NCBI GenBank assembly: GCA_947095535.1
Contig: OX352772.1
Span: 145,433,447-145,497,446 of the forward strand
Direction of reading: 5' to 3'
From: Poecilobothrus nobilitatus
Lineage: Eukaryota; Arthropoda; Insecta; Diptera; Dolichopodidae
Length of the DNA: 64,000 nucleotides
Position 1 is the first letter of the stretch. Each line of letters begins with the position of its first letter. Shown here in pieces: positions 31,948 through 46,420 of the stretch. A program made the position numbers and the translations under genes. Below the pieces are notes generated by a model. That model saw only the letters and a list, made by a program, of their open reading frames with translations, was not told where the DNA came from and made no database searches.

Positions 31948-32516
31948 ATTCTTGAAAAAGAATAGCACAAAATATGTAATTAACAAAAACAATTTATATA
32001 ACAAAATTTAAAAAAATTTTAAATAAAAATAACAAAATTTAGAATATCCAAATATGTATATTTATATCCTTTTTTATGTATTCCATTGTGTACTCATTCA
32101 CTGTATAATCTCCTTAGTTTTAAACCTCAAAATTTTACATATTACAAATTTACAAATTTAGCTACTACTAAAATTTATTTACGAAACCTAACTATTAAAA
32201 TTTAATTACAAAAACTAATATTTATTGCCCTTCAATTGAAAATAATTGCACTTATGTATGAAGGTAGGCACTTATAGGTAGGTAGCTTATTTAATGTATC
32301 ACTAAATTTAAACTAAATTTAGCCCACTAAATTTATTTTATTTTTACACTTTATTTTAATTGTCGGTAAGTTAATTTATAAATTTTAAATTTGCAATTAT
32401 TTAAACTTGTTTATGTTAAATATTTAACATAAATTATGTAAATAGGCACTACCCACAAATATAATTATTTACATATTATGTACCGCTTTAAAAATTAAAT
32501 TTTTAAAACTGTACAT
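31948..32516. other. Non-coding AT-rich stretch
   Basis: No gene or known repeat recognised up to the left edge of the triplicated unit. Confidence 0.5.
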
Positions 32517-32586
32517 AAACAAAATTAATGAAATTATAATAACTTTAAATTATTAATATTCACCATATTAACTATTATTTTTAATT

Positions 32587-34258
32587 ACTTTCTTACCTTT
32601 TTTACTATTTTAATTTATAATTAAAAGTCCGCACGCTCGTGTTTATTTAGTTTTAAAGTATACTAAAAATATTTTTTGATATTTCAATCAGACTAAACCA
32701 ACAATTTGTAAATGTATTGTTCATGGCTTGTGAATACACACACTATCGAAGGTTTTGACATTGTAAATTGCAATACACATCGCACATACCTAAAAATAAA
32801 AAAAAACAAAATATAAAAAGTTTGTGGCCATAGTAAGTATGTATCATATATGTATAATGAACTCATTTTTTTTAAGTTTGAAATAGGGATGACAAATTCA
32901 GCTAATACATAAAAGAATTTATATCATATTTGGTAAAAAAAACTAACAAACATAATGAGTTGTACCTTCAATAAAAATTGTTGTTTTATTCAAATAAAGA
33001 AAAAAATGTTTGATGTATAAATCGACTTAACAAATTTTTAGAATTGGTTTGGTTCGCACCCATTTTCTTACATTTCTTCGTCAATAGTTAAATTAAGTTT
33101 TTCCTTCATTAGTCATGAAGACCTTCCTAAATGTTAAAGATAACCGAATAATAAGATTTTTAATTTTTATTGTAGGCGGGGGTGAAGCAAATGATTATTT
33201 CTAGAAGTTGTTTCTGAAAGCTTCAATGTTTTACCTCTAAACTTTTGTTGAGTAAAATGAAAAACCAATATAACATTTTCAACTAAGTGCTATCACTGTT
33301 AGAACTTCATTATGAAAAGAAAAGATTCTGCAACCTGCATACAGGAATACAATACATGAGCTTATGTGCTACTAAGCTGTGGTTACATTTTTAATTTGAG
33401 TACAAGAATCTGGATTAACATGAAAGCGAAAACCAAAATTACTTAGTTGAACATAGTTAATTTTAAAATTCGACATTGTGTTCAGTTCTATTTATAGAAA
33501 CTCAATGTAAATGCCCATAATTGACATATGTATGTCAGATTCGTTAAGTTTCGTTAAAGATGGATCTTTACTATTTTAATGCGATCAGAACAGGAGTGAC
33601 GTAATAAATTTGACATTTATATTTATTTGATCTTACCTTAAATATTATAAGTTTCTAAAATTTACAAAATATAATAATAAACACTTTATTGCAATTATAA
33701 TGTAGAAAAATTATAACTGTAATAAAGTTTAAAAATATAGTTTAAAAAAAATTTAATAATAATAATAATACAATAATATTACTCTTCATATTAGTTACTT
33801 TTATGTTAGTTTGGCTCAAAATATGTTTTGACAGGTATACATGTCGACATAACGAACAGAATTTACATTTAAGTATATTAATATTGAACTATGTTATTTT
33901 GGTTAAATAACGGGATTGAACCCGAGAAACTCAATATCGGTTATTTACCAAGAAATGTATATAAATTATGCAGATTTTTGAAATTTCATATTTCGTTAAA
34001 AAATTTTAATGATAGTTATATATTTTCTAGTTATAAAATTATAAAACTAATAAATATTCATAAAATTTGCAAATTTGGTGTACATTAAAAAATATACATT
34101 ATATAAGCTACAATTGGCAAGTAATATTAAGATATAAAAAACTAAAATAGTTTCGAATTAGGCTCAAGTGGACATGTAACAGATATGTAAACGTAGAAAA
34201 CCATAAAATCAAAGGCAATAGAGAAAAGATAAATTGTAACGGTTTTTATTGCATTTTC
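32587..34258. other. Non-coding left part of the tandem unit
   Basis: Repeated at about 38660-40331 and 44733-46420. CACACACTATCGAAGGTTTTGACA (about 32737-32760, here split across lines) is the inverse of part of the sequence upstream of LINE C ORF1 (about 11797-11825), suggesting a LINE C-family 5' UTR remnant in reverse orientation. A 65-codon frame at 33891-34088 is preserved in all three units but shows no recognisable domain; preservation reflects recent duplication, not selection. Confidence 0.5.
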
Positions 34259-36724
34259 ATGTCAATCATATTGCAACAATGGAAGCATCGCGATCATGTT
34301 ATTGTCAACTCTAAAACTTTTAAGACGTTGATCAAAGCTTCTGATAATCCTATTAGTGATCACAAAATTTTGAATATTAGAATTAAAAAATGTAATATTA
34401 TTCCTAATCCAATGACACGAGCAAATATTGTAAAAACAAATTGGAATATGTTTCAGAACTTAGTCGCACATAAAATACAAATATGTAATTCTTACGATAA
34501 ACTAACCGAATGTTTAAAGGAAACTAAACCATTGGCATCATCAACAATCACAGTTAGAAGAAGAATACAAAACATTTGGATTACCCCTTTCATACTCAGC
34601 GTAATCAAAAGGAAATACAAACTTTATGCTAATTTTCGCAAACACAAAAACAAAACAACATTGATCTACAAAATAGGTATAAAAGAATGAAAAATTTTAC
34701 TCAAAAATTAGTAAAAGAAGAAAAGGAACGTTACTTTAATAATCAAATTAGTGACGCTACAAATCCCCAAGATTTGTGGAAAGTTATCAATGAGCACTTA
34801 AATTTTAGAAGTTCCAAGGACCAACTTAAAATTCATTTAATTAATCACAAGAGCAATTTAATTAACAAGATTTAGAAGCAGCAAATATTTTAAATAATCA
34901 TTTTGCTACCATTGGAAGCACTTTAGATAAAAATTTTTCCAACCAAGTAAATACTGAAATAAGTTCACATTATCTTACAAATTGGAATTCAATATTTCTT
35001 ATCCCAACAAATAGTAATGAAATAATGCAAATCATAAGCACTTTTAGAACAAATTCATCGTCTGGTTCTGATGGTATTTCAATAAAACACATCAAATCAA
35101 TAGAGCATTTAATTTCAACCAAACTTTCTGTTATAACAAATAAAATTTTATCTACTGGCGAATTTTCAGATACGGCTAAAGAATGTATTATCATTCCGAT
35201 TTATAAATCTGGGAAGTATACAGATTGCAACAATTATAGACCAATATCTTTAACTAACTGTCTATCTAAACTCATTGAAAAAGTTATCAAACGTCGTCTA
35301 ATTACTTTTCTTTCTAATTCAAATCTAATTGATGACCACCAATTTGGTTTTCTAAATGAAAGTAGTACTGAATCAGCTGCAATCGAAGTTGTTAATTCCA
35401 TAAACAATGCATTAGATAAGAATAATTACGCAGTCGCCATCCTATTAGATCTGAAAAAAGCATTCGAGTGAATCATGATATGCTACTAAATAGTCTTTAT
35501 AACATGGGTATTAGAGGAATCGGAGCCAATTTATTTAAGTCTTACTTGAAGTGTCGTAAAATTAAAACTCGAATAAATGATTATATTAGGGATGAAGCAA
35601 GTCTACCAATTGCAGTTCCTCAGGGTACATTTCTTGGCCCAATTCTTTACTTAGCTTATGTAAATAGTTTCAACCAAATTGGGTAAACAGGGTATTATTC
35701 AATGTTTGCTGATGATATAATAATTTTATATAAAAGCAAAAACACTAACCAACTTGAAGAAGACATTAATAGTGACTTACATAAAGTCAATGAATGGTTA
35801 AATAATAGCAAATTAACAATTAACGTAGTTAAAACTGAGTTCTTATTATTTAAGCAAAAAAAATAAAGAAAATATTAATTTATCAATCAATATAAATCTG
35901 TAACCGATAAAAAGAGTAAAATCAGCAAAATATTTAGGCTTACACATTGATAAAGACCTGTCCTGGAAAATACACATTGAAAAATTAAAAAAATCGATAA
36001 TGTCAATAATTGGAACAATTGTAATGTGCCCTAGACTAAAAGAAAAGGTTGCAAAGTTGGTATTTTATTCTCATATCCAGTCTAAAATACGGTATTTAAT
36101 CACAATTTTGAGTCAGGGTTGCAAAAACATTATAAACTCAGTTACAGTATTTACTAACAGAGTCATATCTTATACAGATTACCTTATGATTACTCAACGA
36201 CATTGTTATAACTGATTGCAAACTACCTTCTGTCGAACAAACAATGTTTTCGAAAACTGTAAGCTGATTTACAAATTATCCAACAACTTAATCGAAAGCA
36301 ATTTTAGACTGTAAACAAATGCCTAAGTTCATAATTATAACATAAGAAGTGCGGAAAATTTTTCACTGGGAGCTGCTAGAACTGAAATGGGTAAAAGAGA
36401 TATAATGTTCAACTATCTAATTTTCAATGGTCTTCCCAACAATATAAGATATGCCCAAACATAGGAATATTTAAAAAAAGATTGAAAGCATTTCCCCAAT
36501 CAAATTAATTAGTTAATAAAAAAAAAACAAATAGAAAATAAAAAATAAAAATAACTAAAAATTATATAATTAAAAAATTAAATGTAAAGTTAATTATAAA
36601 AATGTATTAATGTAATATTAAGCAATATTGTATTAAATTGTATTAGAGGTAAGTTAGTTTTTAAGAGAGATTTATAGTAGTTTTTTTTACTGCCTATCTC
36701 TGTTGAAAAATAAAATAAATAAAA
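34259..36724 (+). pseudogene. LINE D in unit 1: endonuclease end and reverse transcriptase
   Basis: 5'-truncated non-LTR element. Blocks: end of APE endonuclease (DHVIVNSKTF and NPISDHKILNIRI, 34290-34390), RT (TNSSSGSDGISIKHIKSI, about 35050-35105; AKECIIIPIYKSGKY and NCLSKLIEKVIKRRL, 35178-35300; DDHQFGFLNESSTESAAIEV, about 35330-35390), motif A AILLDLKKAFE (35436-35468) ended by TGA, motif B PIAVPQGTFLGPILY (about 35608-35652), motif C MFADDIIILYKS (about 35704-35740). Several stops and frameshifts. Ends in AAATAAAATAAATAAAA at about 36706-36722, an A-rich LINE tail. The catalytic Asp residues remain but the frame is broken. Confidence 0.85.
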
Positions 36725-37984
36725 TTTCAGATTTTTAAATTAAAAAATAGGAGTACAGGGTGTATGAAATTAAGTTGCTAATCGACTAATAAATGATTTT
36801 TCGATTTATTTAAAAAAACGAGGAGGAGTGCTATAGAGAAAACTATTTCAACTCTGGGATACCCGTATGAACATAATATATGCTGTTTCCATAAAATTTT
36901 TCAGATGGTTTACTTAATTAAGTACCAAGATATATGAAGTTGTATGACACTGAGTTATTTTCATTTAAAAGGGAAAGTTGTATGACAGCTACCCGAACCT
37001 GTTGCAAATGCACAACCAAAGTTTACGGAAGTTATTGCCATAAAACTTGATAATTTTTTGCAATATTTCAGATGTCTAGCTTTATTAAGTTCCAAAATGT
37101 GAAAGAAGTCTAAACCTGTTGGGCTAGATGAGTAGAACAACTAAACTGCATAGATATTATTGTCATTAAACTAAATCATTTTTCCGAAAATTTAAGATGT
37201 CTAGCTTTATTGAGCACTTTTTTGCAATTGTGAGGATCTGCAAGGCTGGAACCCTATATCCGGAACGGGAACCCTATATACTAAGCAAAACCATTAACAC
37301 ATGAAAAAATATATTACTGAAGCTTTAATTTTGCTGTCTTGTCGAAACATTTTTTTGGAGTTGTCTAAAAAAAGTAAATTTTCAATTTTTGAATTCTAAC
37401 AGCTCTTAAACAGATGGTGGTACTAAAAACTTTTATGAGGAAACTTATACTAATTCTAAAAGTTCTTTCTTATCTCACAATTCATATCTAATCCAAATCC
37501 ATATCTAAAAGCGCGTCGGAGTTATGAAAAAAGAAATATCATGCAAAATTAGGTTTCTACATAACGGTAAATTTAAATAGTAAATTACAAAATATTGCAT
37601 AATTGTGGTATTATTTTATAGAGGTAAGAGGATTTCCGGTCTCATAGTGTTTTTAGATTGTAAAACTACTACGCAGAGCCTGAAATATATACATTTGAAA
37701 ATAGGACTTCTTTGCAATTTTGAGGATCTGTAACTCTGGAATCCTATACAACTTAAATAAACCGTTAACACACGTAAAAATATATTACGGGAGCTTTAAT
37801 TTTTATGTCTTACAGAAGAAAAATTTGTACGGGTGCCTAAGTTACAGGTCTCTAAAAATAGCCAATTTTCAATTTTCGAACTCTTTTAAACAGATGGTGG
37901 TACAAAAAACTTTTATTATGAAATTTATACTAATTCTAAAGGTTCTTTCTTATCTCAAAATTGTAAGTCCCTATCTAAAAGCGA
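36725..37984. repeat. Imperfect repeats in the unit tail
   Basis: Two halves about 500 bp apart share TTTGCAATT.TGAGGATCTG (about 37210 and 37710), AGCTTTAATTTT and CAGATGGTGGTAC. The front part (about 36840-37080) is related to 395-785 in the opposite orientation. The same tail occurs at 42798-44057 and 48188-49340, and continues past unit 3 to about 49790, so the unit boundary lies inside this repeat family. No gene. Confidence 0.65.
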
Positions 37985-38047
37985 AAACAAAATTAATGAA
38001 ATTATAATAACTTTAAATTATTAATATTCACCATATTAACTATTATT

Positions 38048-38652
38048 ACACCCTACACATTACGTATAGGGTATATTAACTTTGGTATGGTGTTTGTAAC
38101 CACCAAAAGGAATCGAGTTAGGTATAGACATGTATATATATTCTGAATCAGGATCACCGCCTGAGTCGATTTAGCGATGTCCGTCCGTCCGTCCGTACGC
38201 ACGATAATTCAAAAAATAATGATGCTATCTTGATGAAATTTATACTGTAGGTTAACAATGACTAAGGTAAGGCGGGGATTGTAAATGGGCGAAATCGGAC
38301 CATGCGTTCGGGTACCTCCCATACAACTCCCAAAACAGATTACGCATATCTTCGAAATTAATAAAGATAGAAACTTAAAATTTTGTACGAGGCTGTGTTT
38401 TCCTGAATCCCTGATATCCCTAAAATTTGAGATGAATTGGAGTGGATGTTCGGGTAGCTCCCATACAACTTTCAAAACCGAACAAGCATATCTTCGAAAT
38501 TAATATTAATAAAGATAAAAACTTCAAATTTAGTACTAGGGTGCTCTTTCATGAATCCCTTATTTGTCCAAAATTTGAGATAAATTGGAGGAGCTGTTCG
38601 AGTACCTCCCATACAACTCCCAAAACCGAACATACTGTTACATTTACTTGTT
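38048..38652 (+). mobile_element. mini-me / Helentron-like element, unit 2
   Basis: Starts ACACCCTACACATTACG and ends CATTTACTTGTT. Head carries GTTTGTAACCACCAAAAGGA, ATATATATTCTGAATCAGGA, GAGTCGATTTAGCGATGTCC and (GTCC)n, matching the conserved core known from dipteran mini-me elements; about three 140-bp monomers follow (CCCATACAACTCCCAAAA marks). Comparison with unit 1 (32573-32590) shows a clean insertion between two T bases without target duplication, as for Helentrons. Non-autonomous. Confidence 0.82.
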
Positions 38653-40331
38653 TTTAATTACTTTCTTACCTTTTTTACTATTTTAATTTATAATTAAAAG
38701 TCCGCGCGCTCGTGTTTATTTAGTTTTAAAGTATACTAAAAATATTTTTTGATATTTCAATCAGACTAAACCAACAATTTGTAAATGTATTGTTCATGGC
38801 TTGTGAATACACACACTATCGAAGGTTTTGACATTGTAAATTGCAATACACATCGCACATACCTAAAAATAAAAAAAAACAAAATATAAAAAGTTTGTGG
38901 CCATAGTAAGTATGTATCATATATGTATAATGAACTCATTTTTTTTAAGTTTGAAATAGGGATGACAAATTCAGCTAATACATAAAAGAATTTATATCAT
39001 ATTTGGTAAAAAAAACTAACAAACATAATGAGTTGTACCTTCAATAAAAATTGTTGTTTTATTCAAATAAAGAAAAAAATGTTTGATGTATAAATCGACT
39101 TAACAAATTTTTAGAATTGGTTTGGTTCGCACCCATTTTCTTACATTTCTTCGTCAATAGTTAAATTAAGTTTTTCCTTCATTAGTCATGAAGACCTTCC
39201 TAAATGTTAAAGATAACCGAATAATAAGATTTTTAATTTTTATTGTAGGCGGGGGTGAAGCAAATGATTATTTCTAGAAGTTGTTTCTGAAAGCTTCAAT
39301 GTTTTACCTCTAAACTTTTGTTGAGTAAAATGAAAAACCAATATAACATTTTCAACTAAGTGCTATCACTGTTAGAACTTCATTATGAAAAGAAAAGATT
39401 CTGCAACCTGCATACAGGAATACAATACATGAGCTTATGTGCTACTAAGCTGTGGTTACATTTTTAATTTGAGTACAAGAATCTGGATTAACATGAAAGC
39501 GAAAACCAAAATTACTTAGTTGAACATAGTTAATTTTAAAATTCGACATTGTGTTCAGTTCTATTTATAGAAACTCAATGTAAATGCCCATAATTGACAT
39601 ATGTATGTCAGATTCGTTAAGTTTCGTTAAAGATGGATCTTTACTATTTTAATGCGATCAGAACAGGAGTGACGTAATAAATTTGACATTTATATTTATT
39701 TGATCTTACCTTAAATATTATAAGTTTCTAAAATTTACAAGATATAATAATAAACACTTTATTGCAATTATAATGTAGAAAAATTATAACTGTAATAAAG
39801 TTTAAAAATATAGTTTAAAAAAAATTTAATAATAATAATAATACAATAATATTACTCTTCATATTAGTTACTTTTATGTTAGTTTGGCTCAAAATATGTT
39901 TTGACAGGTATACATGTCGACATAACGAACAGAATTTACATTTAAGTATATTAATATTGAACTATGTTATTTTGGTTAAATAACGGGATTGAACCCGAGA
40001 AACTCAATATCGGTTATTTACCAAGAAATGTATATAAATTATGCAGATTTTTGAAATTTCATATTTCGTTAAAAAATTTTAATGATAGTTATATATTTTC
40101 TAGTTATAAAATTATAAAACTAATAAATATTCATAAAATTTGCAAATTTGGTGTACATTAAAAAATATACATTATATAAGCTACAATTGGCAAGTAATAT
40201 TAAGATATAAAAAACTAAAATAGTTTCGAATTAGGCTCAAGTGGACATGTAACAGATATGTAAACGTAGAAAACCATAAAATCAAAGGCAATAGAGAAAA
40301 GATAAATTGTAACGGTTTTTATTGCATTTTC

Positions 40332-42797
40332 ATGTCAATCATATTGCAACAATGGAAGCATCGCGATCATGTTATTGTCAACTCTAAAACTTTTAAGACG
40401 TTGATCAAAGCTTCTGATAATCCTATTAGTGATCACAAAATTTTGAATATTAGAATTAAAAAATGTAATATTATTCCTAATCCAATGACACGAGCAAATA
40501 TTGTAAAAACAAATTGGAATATGTTTCAGAACTTAGTCGCACATAAAATACAAATATGTAATTCTTACGATAAACTAACCGAATGTTTAAAGGAAACTAA
40601 ACCATTGGCATCATCAACAATCACAGTTAGAAGAAGAATACAAAACATTTGGATTACCCCTTTCATACTCAGCGTAATCAAAAGGAAATACAAACTTTAT
40701 GCTAATTTTCGCAAACACAAAAACAAAACAACATTGATCTACAAAATAGGTATAAAAGAATGAAAAATTTTACTCAAAAATTAGTAAAAGAAGAAAAGGA
40801 ACGTTACTTTAATAATCAAATTAGTGACGCTACAAATCCCCAAGATTTGTGGAAAGTTATCAATGAGCACTTAAATTTTAGAAGTTCCAAGGACCAACTT
40901 AAAATTCATTTAATTAATCACAAGAGCAATTTAATTAACAAGATTTAGAAGCAGCAAATATTTTAAATAATCATTTTGCTACCATTGGAAGCACTTTAGA
41001 TAAAAATTTTTCCAACCAAGTAAATACTGAAATAAGTTCACATTATCTTACAAATTGGAATTCAATATTTCTTATCCCAACAAATAGTAATGAAATAATG
41101 CAAATCATAAGCACTTTTAGAACAAATTCATCGTCTGGTTCTGATGGTATTTCAATAAAACACATCAAATCAATAGAGCATTTAATTTCAACCAAACTTT
41201 CTGTTATAACAAATAAAATTTTATCTACTGGCGAATTTTCAGATACGGCTAAAGAATGTATTATCATTCCGATTTATAAATCTGGGAAGTATACAGATTG
41301 CAACAATTATAGACCAATATCTTTAACTAACTGTCTATCTAAACTCATTGAAAAAGTTATCAAACGTCGTCTAATTACTTTTCTTTCTAATTCAAATCTA
41401 ATTGATGACCACCAATTTGGTTTTCTAAATGAAAGTAGTACTGAATCAGCTGCAATCGAAGTTGTTAATTCCATAAACAATGCATTAGATAAGAATAATT
41501 ACGCAGTCGCCATCCTATTAGATCTGAAAAAAGCATTCGAGTGAATCATGATATGCTACTAAATAGTCTTTATAACATGGGTATTAGAGGAATCGGAGCC
41601 AATTTATTTAAGTCATACTTGAAGTGTCGTAAAATTAAAACTCGAATAAATGATTATATTAGGGATGAAGCAAGTCTACCAATTGCAGTTCCTCAGGGTA
41701 CATTTCTTGGCCCAATTCTTTACTTAGCTTATGTAAATAGTTTCAACCAAATTGGGTAAACAGGGTATTATTCAATGTTTGCTGATGATATAATAATTTT
41801 ATATAAAAGCAAAAACACTAACCAACTTGAAGAAGACATTAATAGTGACTTACATAAAGTCAATGAATGGTTAAATAATAGCAAATTAACAATTAACGTA
41901 GTTAAAACTGAGTTCTTATTATTTAAGCAAAAAAAATAAAGAAAATATTAATTTATCAATCAATATAAATCTGTAACCGATAAAAAGAGTAAAATCAGCA
42001 AAATATTTAGGCTTACACATTGATAAAGACCTGTCCTGGAAAATACACATTGAAAAATTAAAAAAATCGATAATGTCAATAATTGGAACAATTGTAATGT
42101 GCCCTAGACTAAAAGAAAAGGTTGCAAAGTTGGTATTTTATTCTCATATCCAGTCTAAAATACGGTATTTAATCACAATTTTGAGTCAGGGTTGCAAAAA
42201 CATTATAAACTCAGTTACAGTATTTACTAACAGAGTCATATCTTATACAGATTACCTTATGATTACTCAACGACATTGTTATAACTGATTGCAAACTACC
42301 TTCTGTCGAACAAACAATGTTTTCGAAAACTGTAAGCTGATTTACAAATTATCCAACAACTTAATCGAAAGCAATTTTAGACTGTAAACAAATGCCTAAG
42401 TTCATAATTATAACATAAGAAGTGCGGAAAATTTTTCACTGGGAGCTGCTAGAACTGAAATGGGTAAAAGAGATATAATGTTCAACTATCTAATTTTCAA
42501 TGGTCTTCCCAACAATATAAGATATGCCCAAACATAGGAATATTTAAAAAAAGATTGAAAGCATTTCCCCAATCAAATTAATTAGTTAATAAAAAAAAAA
42601 CAAATAGAAAATAAAAAATAAAAATAACTAAAAATTATATAATTAAAAAATTAAATGTAAAGTTAATTATAAAAATGTATTAATGTAATATTAAGCAATA
42701 TTGTATTAAATTGTATTAGAGGTAAGTTAGTTTTTAAGAGAGATTTATAGTAGTTTTTTTTACTGCCTATCTCTGTTGAAAAATAAAATAAATAAAA
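40332..42797 (+). pseudogene. LINE D in unit 2
   Basis: Same as the unit 1 copy, shifted by 6,073 bp; all stops and frameshifts are shared, including the TGA after motif A (KKAFE). One visible coding difference is CTT versus CAT near 41614. The breaks therefore predate the duplication. Confidence 0.85.
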
Positions 42798-44120
42798 TTT
42801 CAGATTTTTAAATTAAAAAATAGGAGTACAGGGTGTATGAAATTAAGTTGCTAATCGACTAATAAATGATTTTTCGATTTATTTAAAAAAACGAGGAGGA
42901 GTGCTATAGAGAAAACTATTTCAACTCTGGGATACCCGTATGAACATAATATATGCTGTTTCCATAAAATTTTTCAGATGGTTTACTTAATTAAGTACCA
43001 AGATATATGAAGTTGTATGACACTGAGTTATTTTCATTTAAAAGGGAAAGTTGTATGACAGCTACCCGAACCTGTTGCAAATGCACAACCAAAGTTTACG
43101 GAAGTTATTGCCATAAAACTTGATAATTTTTTGCAATATTTCAGATGTCTAGCTTTATTAAGTTCCAAAATGTGAAAGAAGTCTAAACCTGTTGGGCTAG
43201 ATGAGTAGAACAACTAAACTGCATAGATATTATTGTCATTAAACTAAATCATTTTTCCGAAAATTTAAGATGTCTAGCTTTATTGAGCACTTTTTTGCAA
43301 TTGTGAGGATCTGCAAGGCTGGAACCCTATATCCGGAACGGGAACCCTATATACTAAGCAAAACCATTAACACATGAAAAAATATATTACTGAAGCTTTA
43401 ATTTTGCTGTCTTGTCGAAACATTTTTTTGGAGTTGTCTAAAAAAAGTAAATTTTCAATTTTTGAATTCTAACAGCTCTTAAACAGATGGTGGTACTAAA
43501 AACTTTTATGAGGAAACTTATACTAATTCTAAAAGTTCTTTCTTATCTCACAATTCATATCTAATCCAAATCCATATCTAAAAGCGCGTCGGAGTTATGA
43601 AAAAAGAAATATCATGCAAAATTAGGTTTCTACATAACGGTAAATTTAAATAGTAAATTACAAAATATTGCATAATTGTGGTATTATTTTATAGAGGTAA
43701 GAGGATTTCCGGTCTCATAGTGTTTTTAGATTGTAAAACTACTACGCAGAGCCTGAAATATATACATTTGAAAATAGGACTTCTTTGCAATTTTGAGAAT
43801 CTGTAACTCTGGAATCCTATACAACTTAAATAAACCGTTAACACACGTAAAAATATATTACGGGAGCTTTAATTTTTATGTCTTACAGAAGAAAAATTTG
43901 TACGGGTGCCTAAGTTACAGGTCTCTAAAAATAGCCAATTTTCAATTTTCGAACTCTTTTAAACAGATGGTGGTACAAAAAACTTTTATTATGAAATTTA
44001 TACTAATTCTAAAGGTTCTTTCTTATCTCAAAATTGTAAGTCCCTATCTAAAAGCGAAAACAAAATTAATGAAATTATAATAACTTTAAATTATTAATAT
44101 TCACCATATTAACTATTATT

Positions 44121-44725
44121 ACACCCTACACATTACGTATAGGGTATATTAACTTTGGTATGGTGTTTGTAACCACCAAAAGGAATCGAGTTAGGTATAG
44201 ACATGTATATATATTCTGAATCAGGATCACCGCCTGAGTCGATTTAGCGATGTCCGTCCGTCCGTCCGTACGCACGATAATTCAAAAAATAATGATGCTA
44301 TCTTGATGAAATTTATACTGTAGGTTAACAATGACTAAGGTAAGGCGGGGATTGTAAATGGGCGAAATCGGACCATGCGTTCGGGTACCTCCCATACAAC
44401 TCCCAAAACAGATTACGCATATCTTCGAAATTAATAAAGATAGAAACTTAAAATTTTGTACGAGGCTGTGTTTTCCTGAATCCCTGATATCCCTAAAATT
44501 TGAGATGAATTGGAGTGGATGTTCGGGTAGCTCCCATACAACTTTCAAAACCGAACAAGCATATCTTCGAAATTAATATTAATAAAGATAAAAACTTCAA
44601 ATTTAGTACTAGGGTGCTCTTTCATGAATCCCTTATTTGTCCAAAATTTGAGATAAATTGGAGGAGCTGTTCGAGTACCTCCCATACAACTCCCAAAACC
44701 GAACATACTGTTACATTTACTTGTT
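44121..44725 (+). mobile_element. mini-me / Helentron-like element, unit 3
   Basis: Essentially the same as 38048-38652 in the same place of the unit, so it was copied by the tandem duplication and not inserted independently. Confidence 0.82.
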
Positions 44726-46420
44726 TTTAATTACTTTCTTACCTTTTTTACTATTTTAATTTATAATTAAAAGTCCGCGCGCTCGTGTTTATTTAGTTTT
44801 AAAGTATACTAAAAATATTTTTTGATATTTCAATCAGACTAAACCAACAATTTGTAAATGTATTGTTCATGGCTTGTGAATACACACACTATCGAAGGTT
44901 TTGACATTGTAAATTGCAATACACATCGCACATACCTAAAAATAAAAAAAAAACAAAATATAAAAAATTTGTGGCCATAGTAAGTATGTATCATATATGT
45001 ATAACAAACTCATTTTTTTTAAGTTTGAAATAGGGATGACAAATTCAGCTAATACATAAAAGAATTTATATCATATTTGGTAAAAAAAACTAACAAACAT
45101 AATGAGTTGTACCTTCAATAAAAATTGTTGTTTTATTCAAATAAAGAAAAAAATGTTTGATGTATAAATCGACTTAACAAATTTTTAGAATTGGTTTGGT
45201 TCGCACCCATTTTCTTACATTTCTTCGTCAATAGTTAAATTAAGTTTTTCCTTCATTAGTCATGAAGACCTTCCTAAATGTTAAAGATAACCGAATAATA
45301 AGATTTTTAATTTTTATTGTAGGCGGGGGTGAAGCAAATGATTATTTCTAAAAGTTGTTTCTGAAAGCTTCAATGTTTTACCTCTAAACTTTTGTTGAGT
45401 AAAATGAAAAACCAATATAACATTTTCAACTAAGTGCTATCACTGTTAGAACTTCATTATGAAAAGAAAAGATTCTGCAACCTGCATACAGGAATACAAT
45501 ACATGAGCTTATGTGCTACTAAGCTGTGGTTACATTTTTAATTTGAGTACAAGAATCTGGATTAACATGAAAGCGAAAACCAAAATTATTTAGTTGAACA
45601 TAGTTAATTTTAAAATTCGACATTGTGTTCAGTTCTATTTATAGAAACTCAATGTAAATGCCCATAATTGACATATGTATGTCAGATTCGTTAAGTTTCG
45701 TTAAAGATGGATCTTTACTATTTTAATGCGATCAGAACAGGAGTGACGTAATAAATTTGACATTTATATTTATTTGATCTTACCTTAAATATTATAAGTT
45801 TCTAAAATTTACAAGATATAATAATAAACACTTTATTGCAATTATAATGTAGAAAAATTATAACTGTAATAAAGTTTAAAAATATAGTTTAAAAAAAATT
45901 TAATAATAATAATAATAATACAATAATATTACTCTTCATATTAGTTACTTTTATGTTAGTTTGGCTCAAAATATGTTTTGACAGGTATACATGTCGACAT
46001 AACGAACAGAATTTACATTGAAGTATATTAATATTAAACTATGTTATTTTGGTTAAATAACGGGATTGAACCCGAGAAACTCAATATCGGTTATTTACCA
46101 AGAAATGTATATAAATTATGCAGATTTTTGAAATTTCATATTTCGTTAAAAAATTTTAATGATAGTTATATATTTTCTAGTTATAAAATTATAAAACTAA
46201 TAAATATTCATAAAATTTGCAAATTTGGTGTACATTAAAAAATATACATTATATAAGCTACAATTGGCAAGTAATATTAAGATATAAAAAACTAAAATAG
46301 TTTCGAATTAGGCTCAAGTGGACATGTAACAGATATGTAAACAGATATGTAAACGTAGAAAACCATAAAATCAAAAGAAATAGAGAAAAGTTAAATTGTA
46401 ACGGTTTTTATTGCATTTTC

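Larger units (their letters stand above)
32517..37984 (+). repeat. Tandem unit 1 (5,468 bp), without Helentron-like insert
   Basis: First of three direct copies. Starts AAACAAAATTAATGAAATTA and ends at TCTAAAAGCG. It is near identical to unit 2 except for single-base differences and the missing 605-bp insert. It keeps the original left flank of the duplicated segment. Contents: about 1.7 kb non-coding, LINE D, then about 1.26 kb of imperfect repeats. Confidence 0.92.
37985..44057 (+). repeat. Tandem unit 2 (6,073 bp), with Helentron-like insert
   Basis: Direct copy of unit 1 plus the 605-bp insert at 38048-38652. The junction with unit 1 is TCTAAAAGCG/AAAACAAAATT, absent from the ancestral flanks at 32517 and 49340, so it is the novel joint of the duplication. 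Confidence 0.92.

Noticed and set aside
33891..34088. Conserved small gene present three times
   Set aside because: Identity among the three copies is explained by recent tandem duplication, and no domain or start context supports coding.
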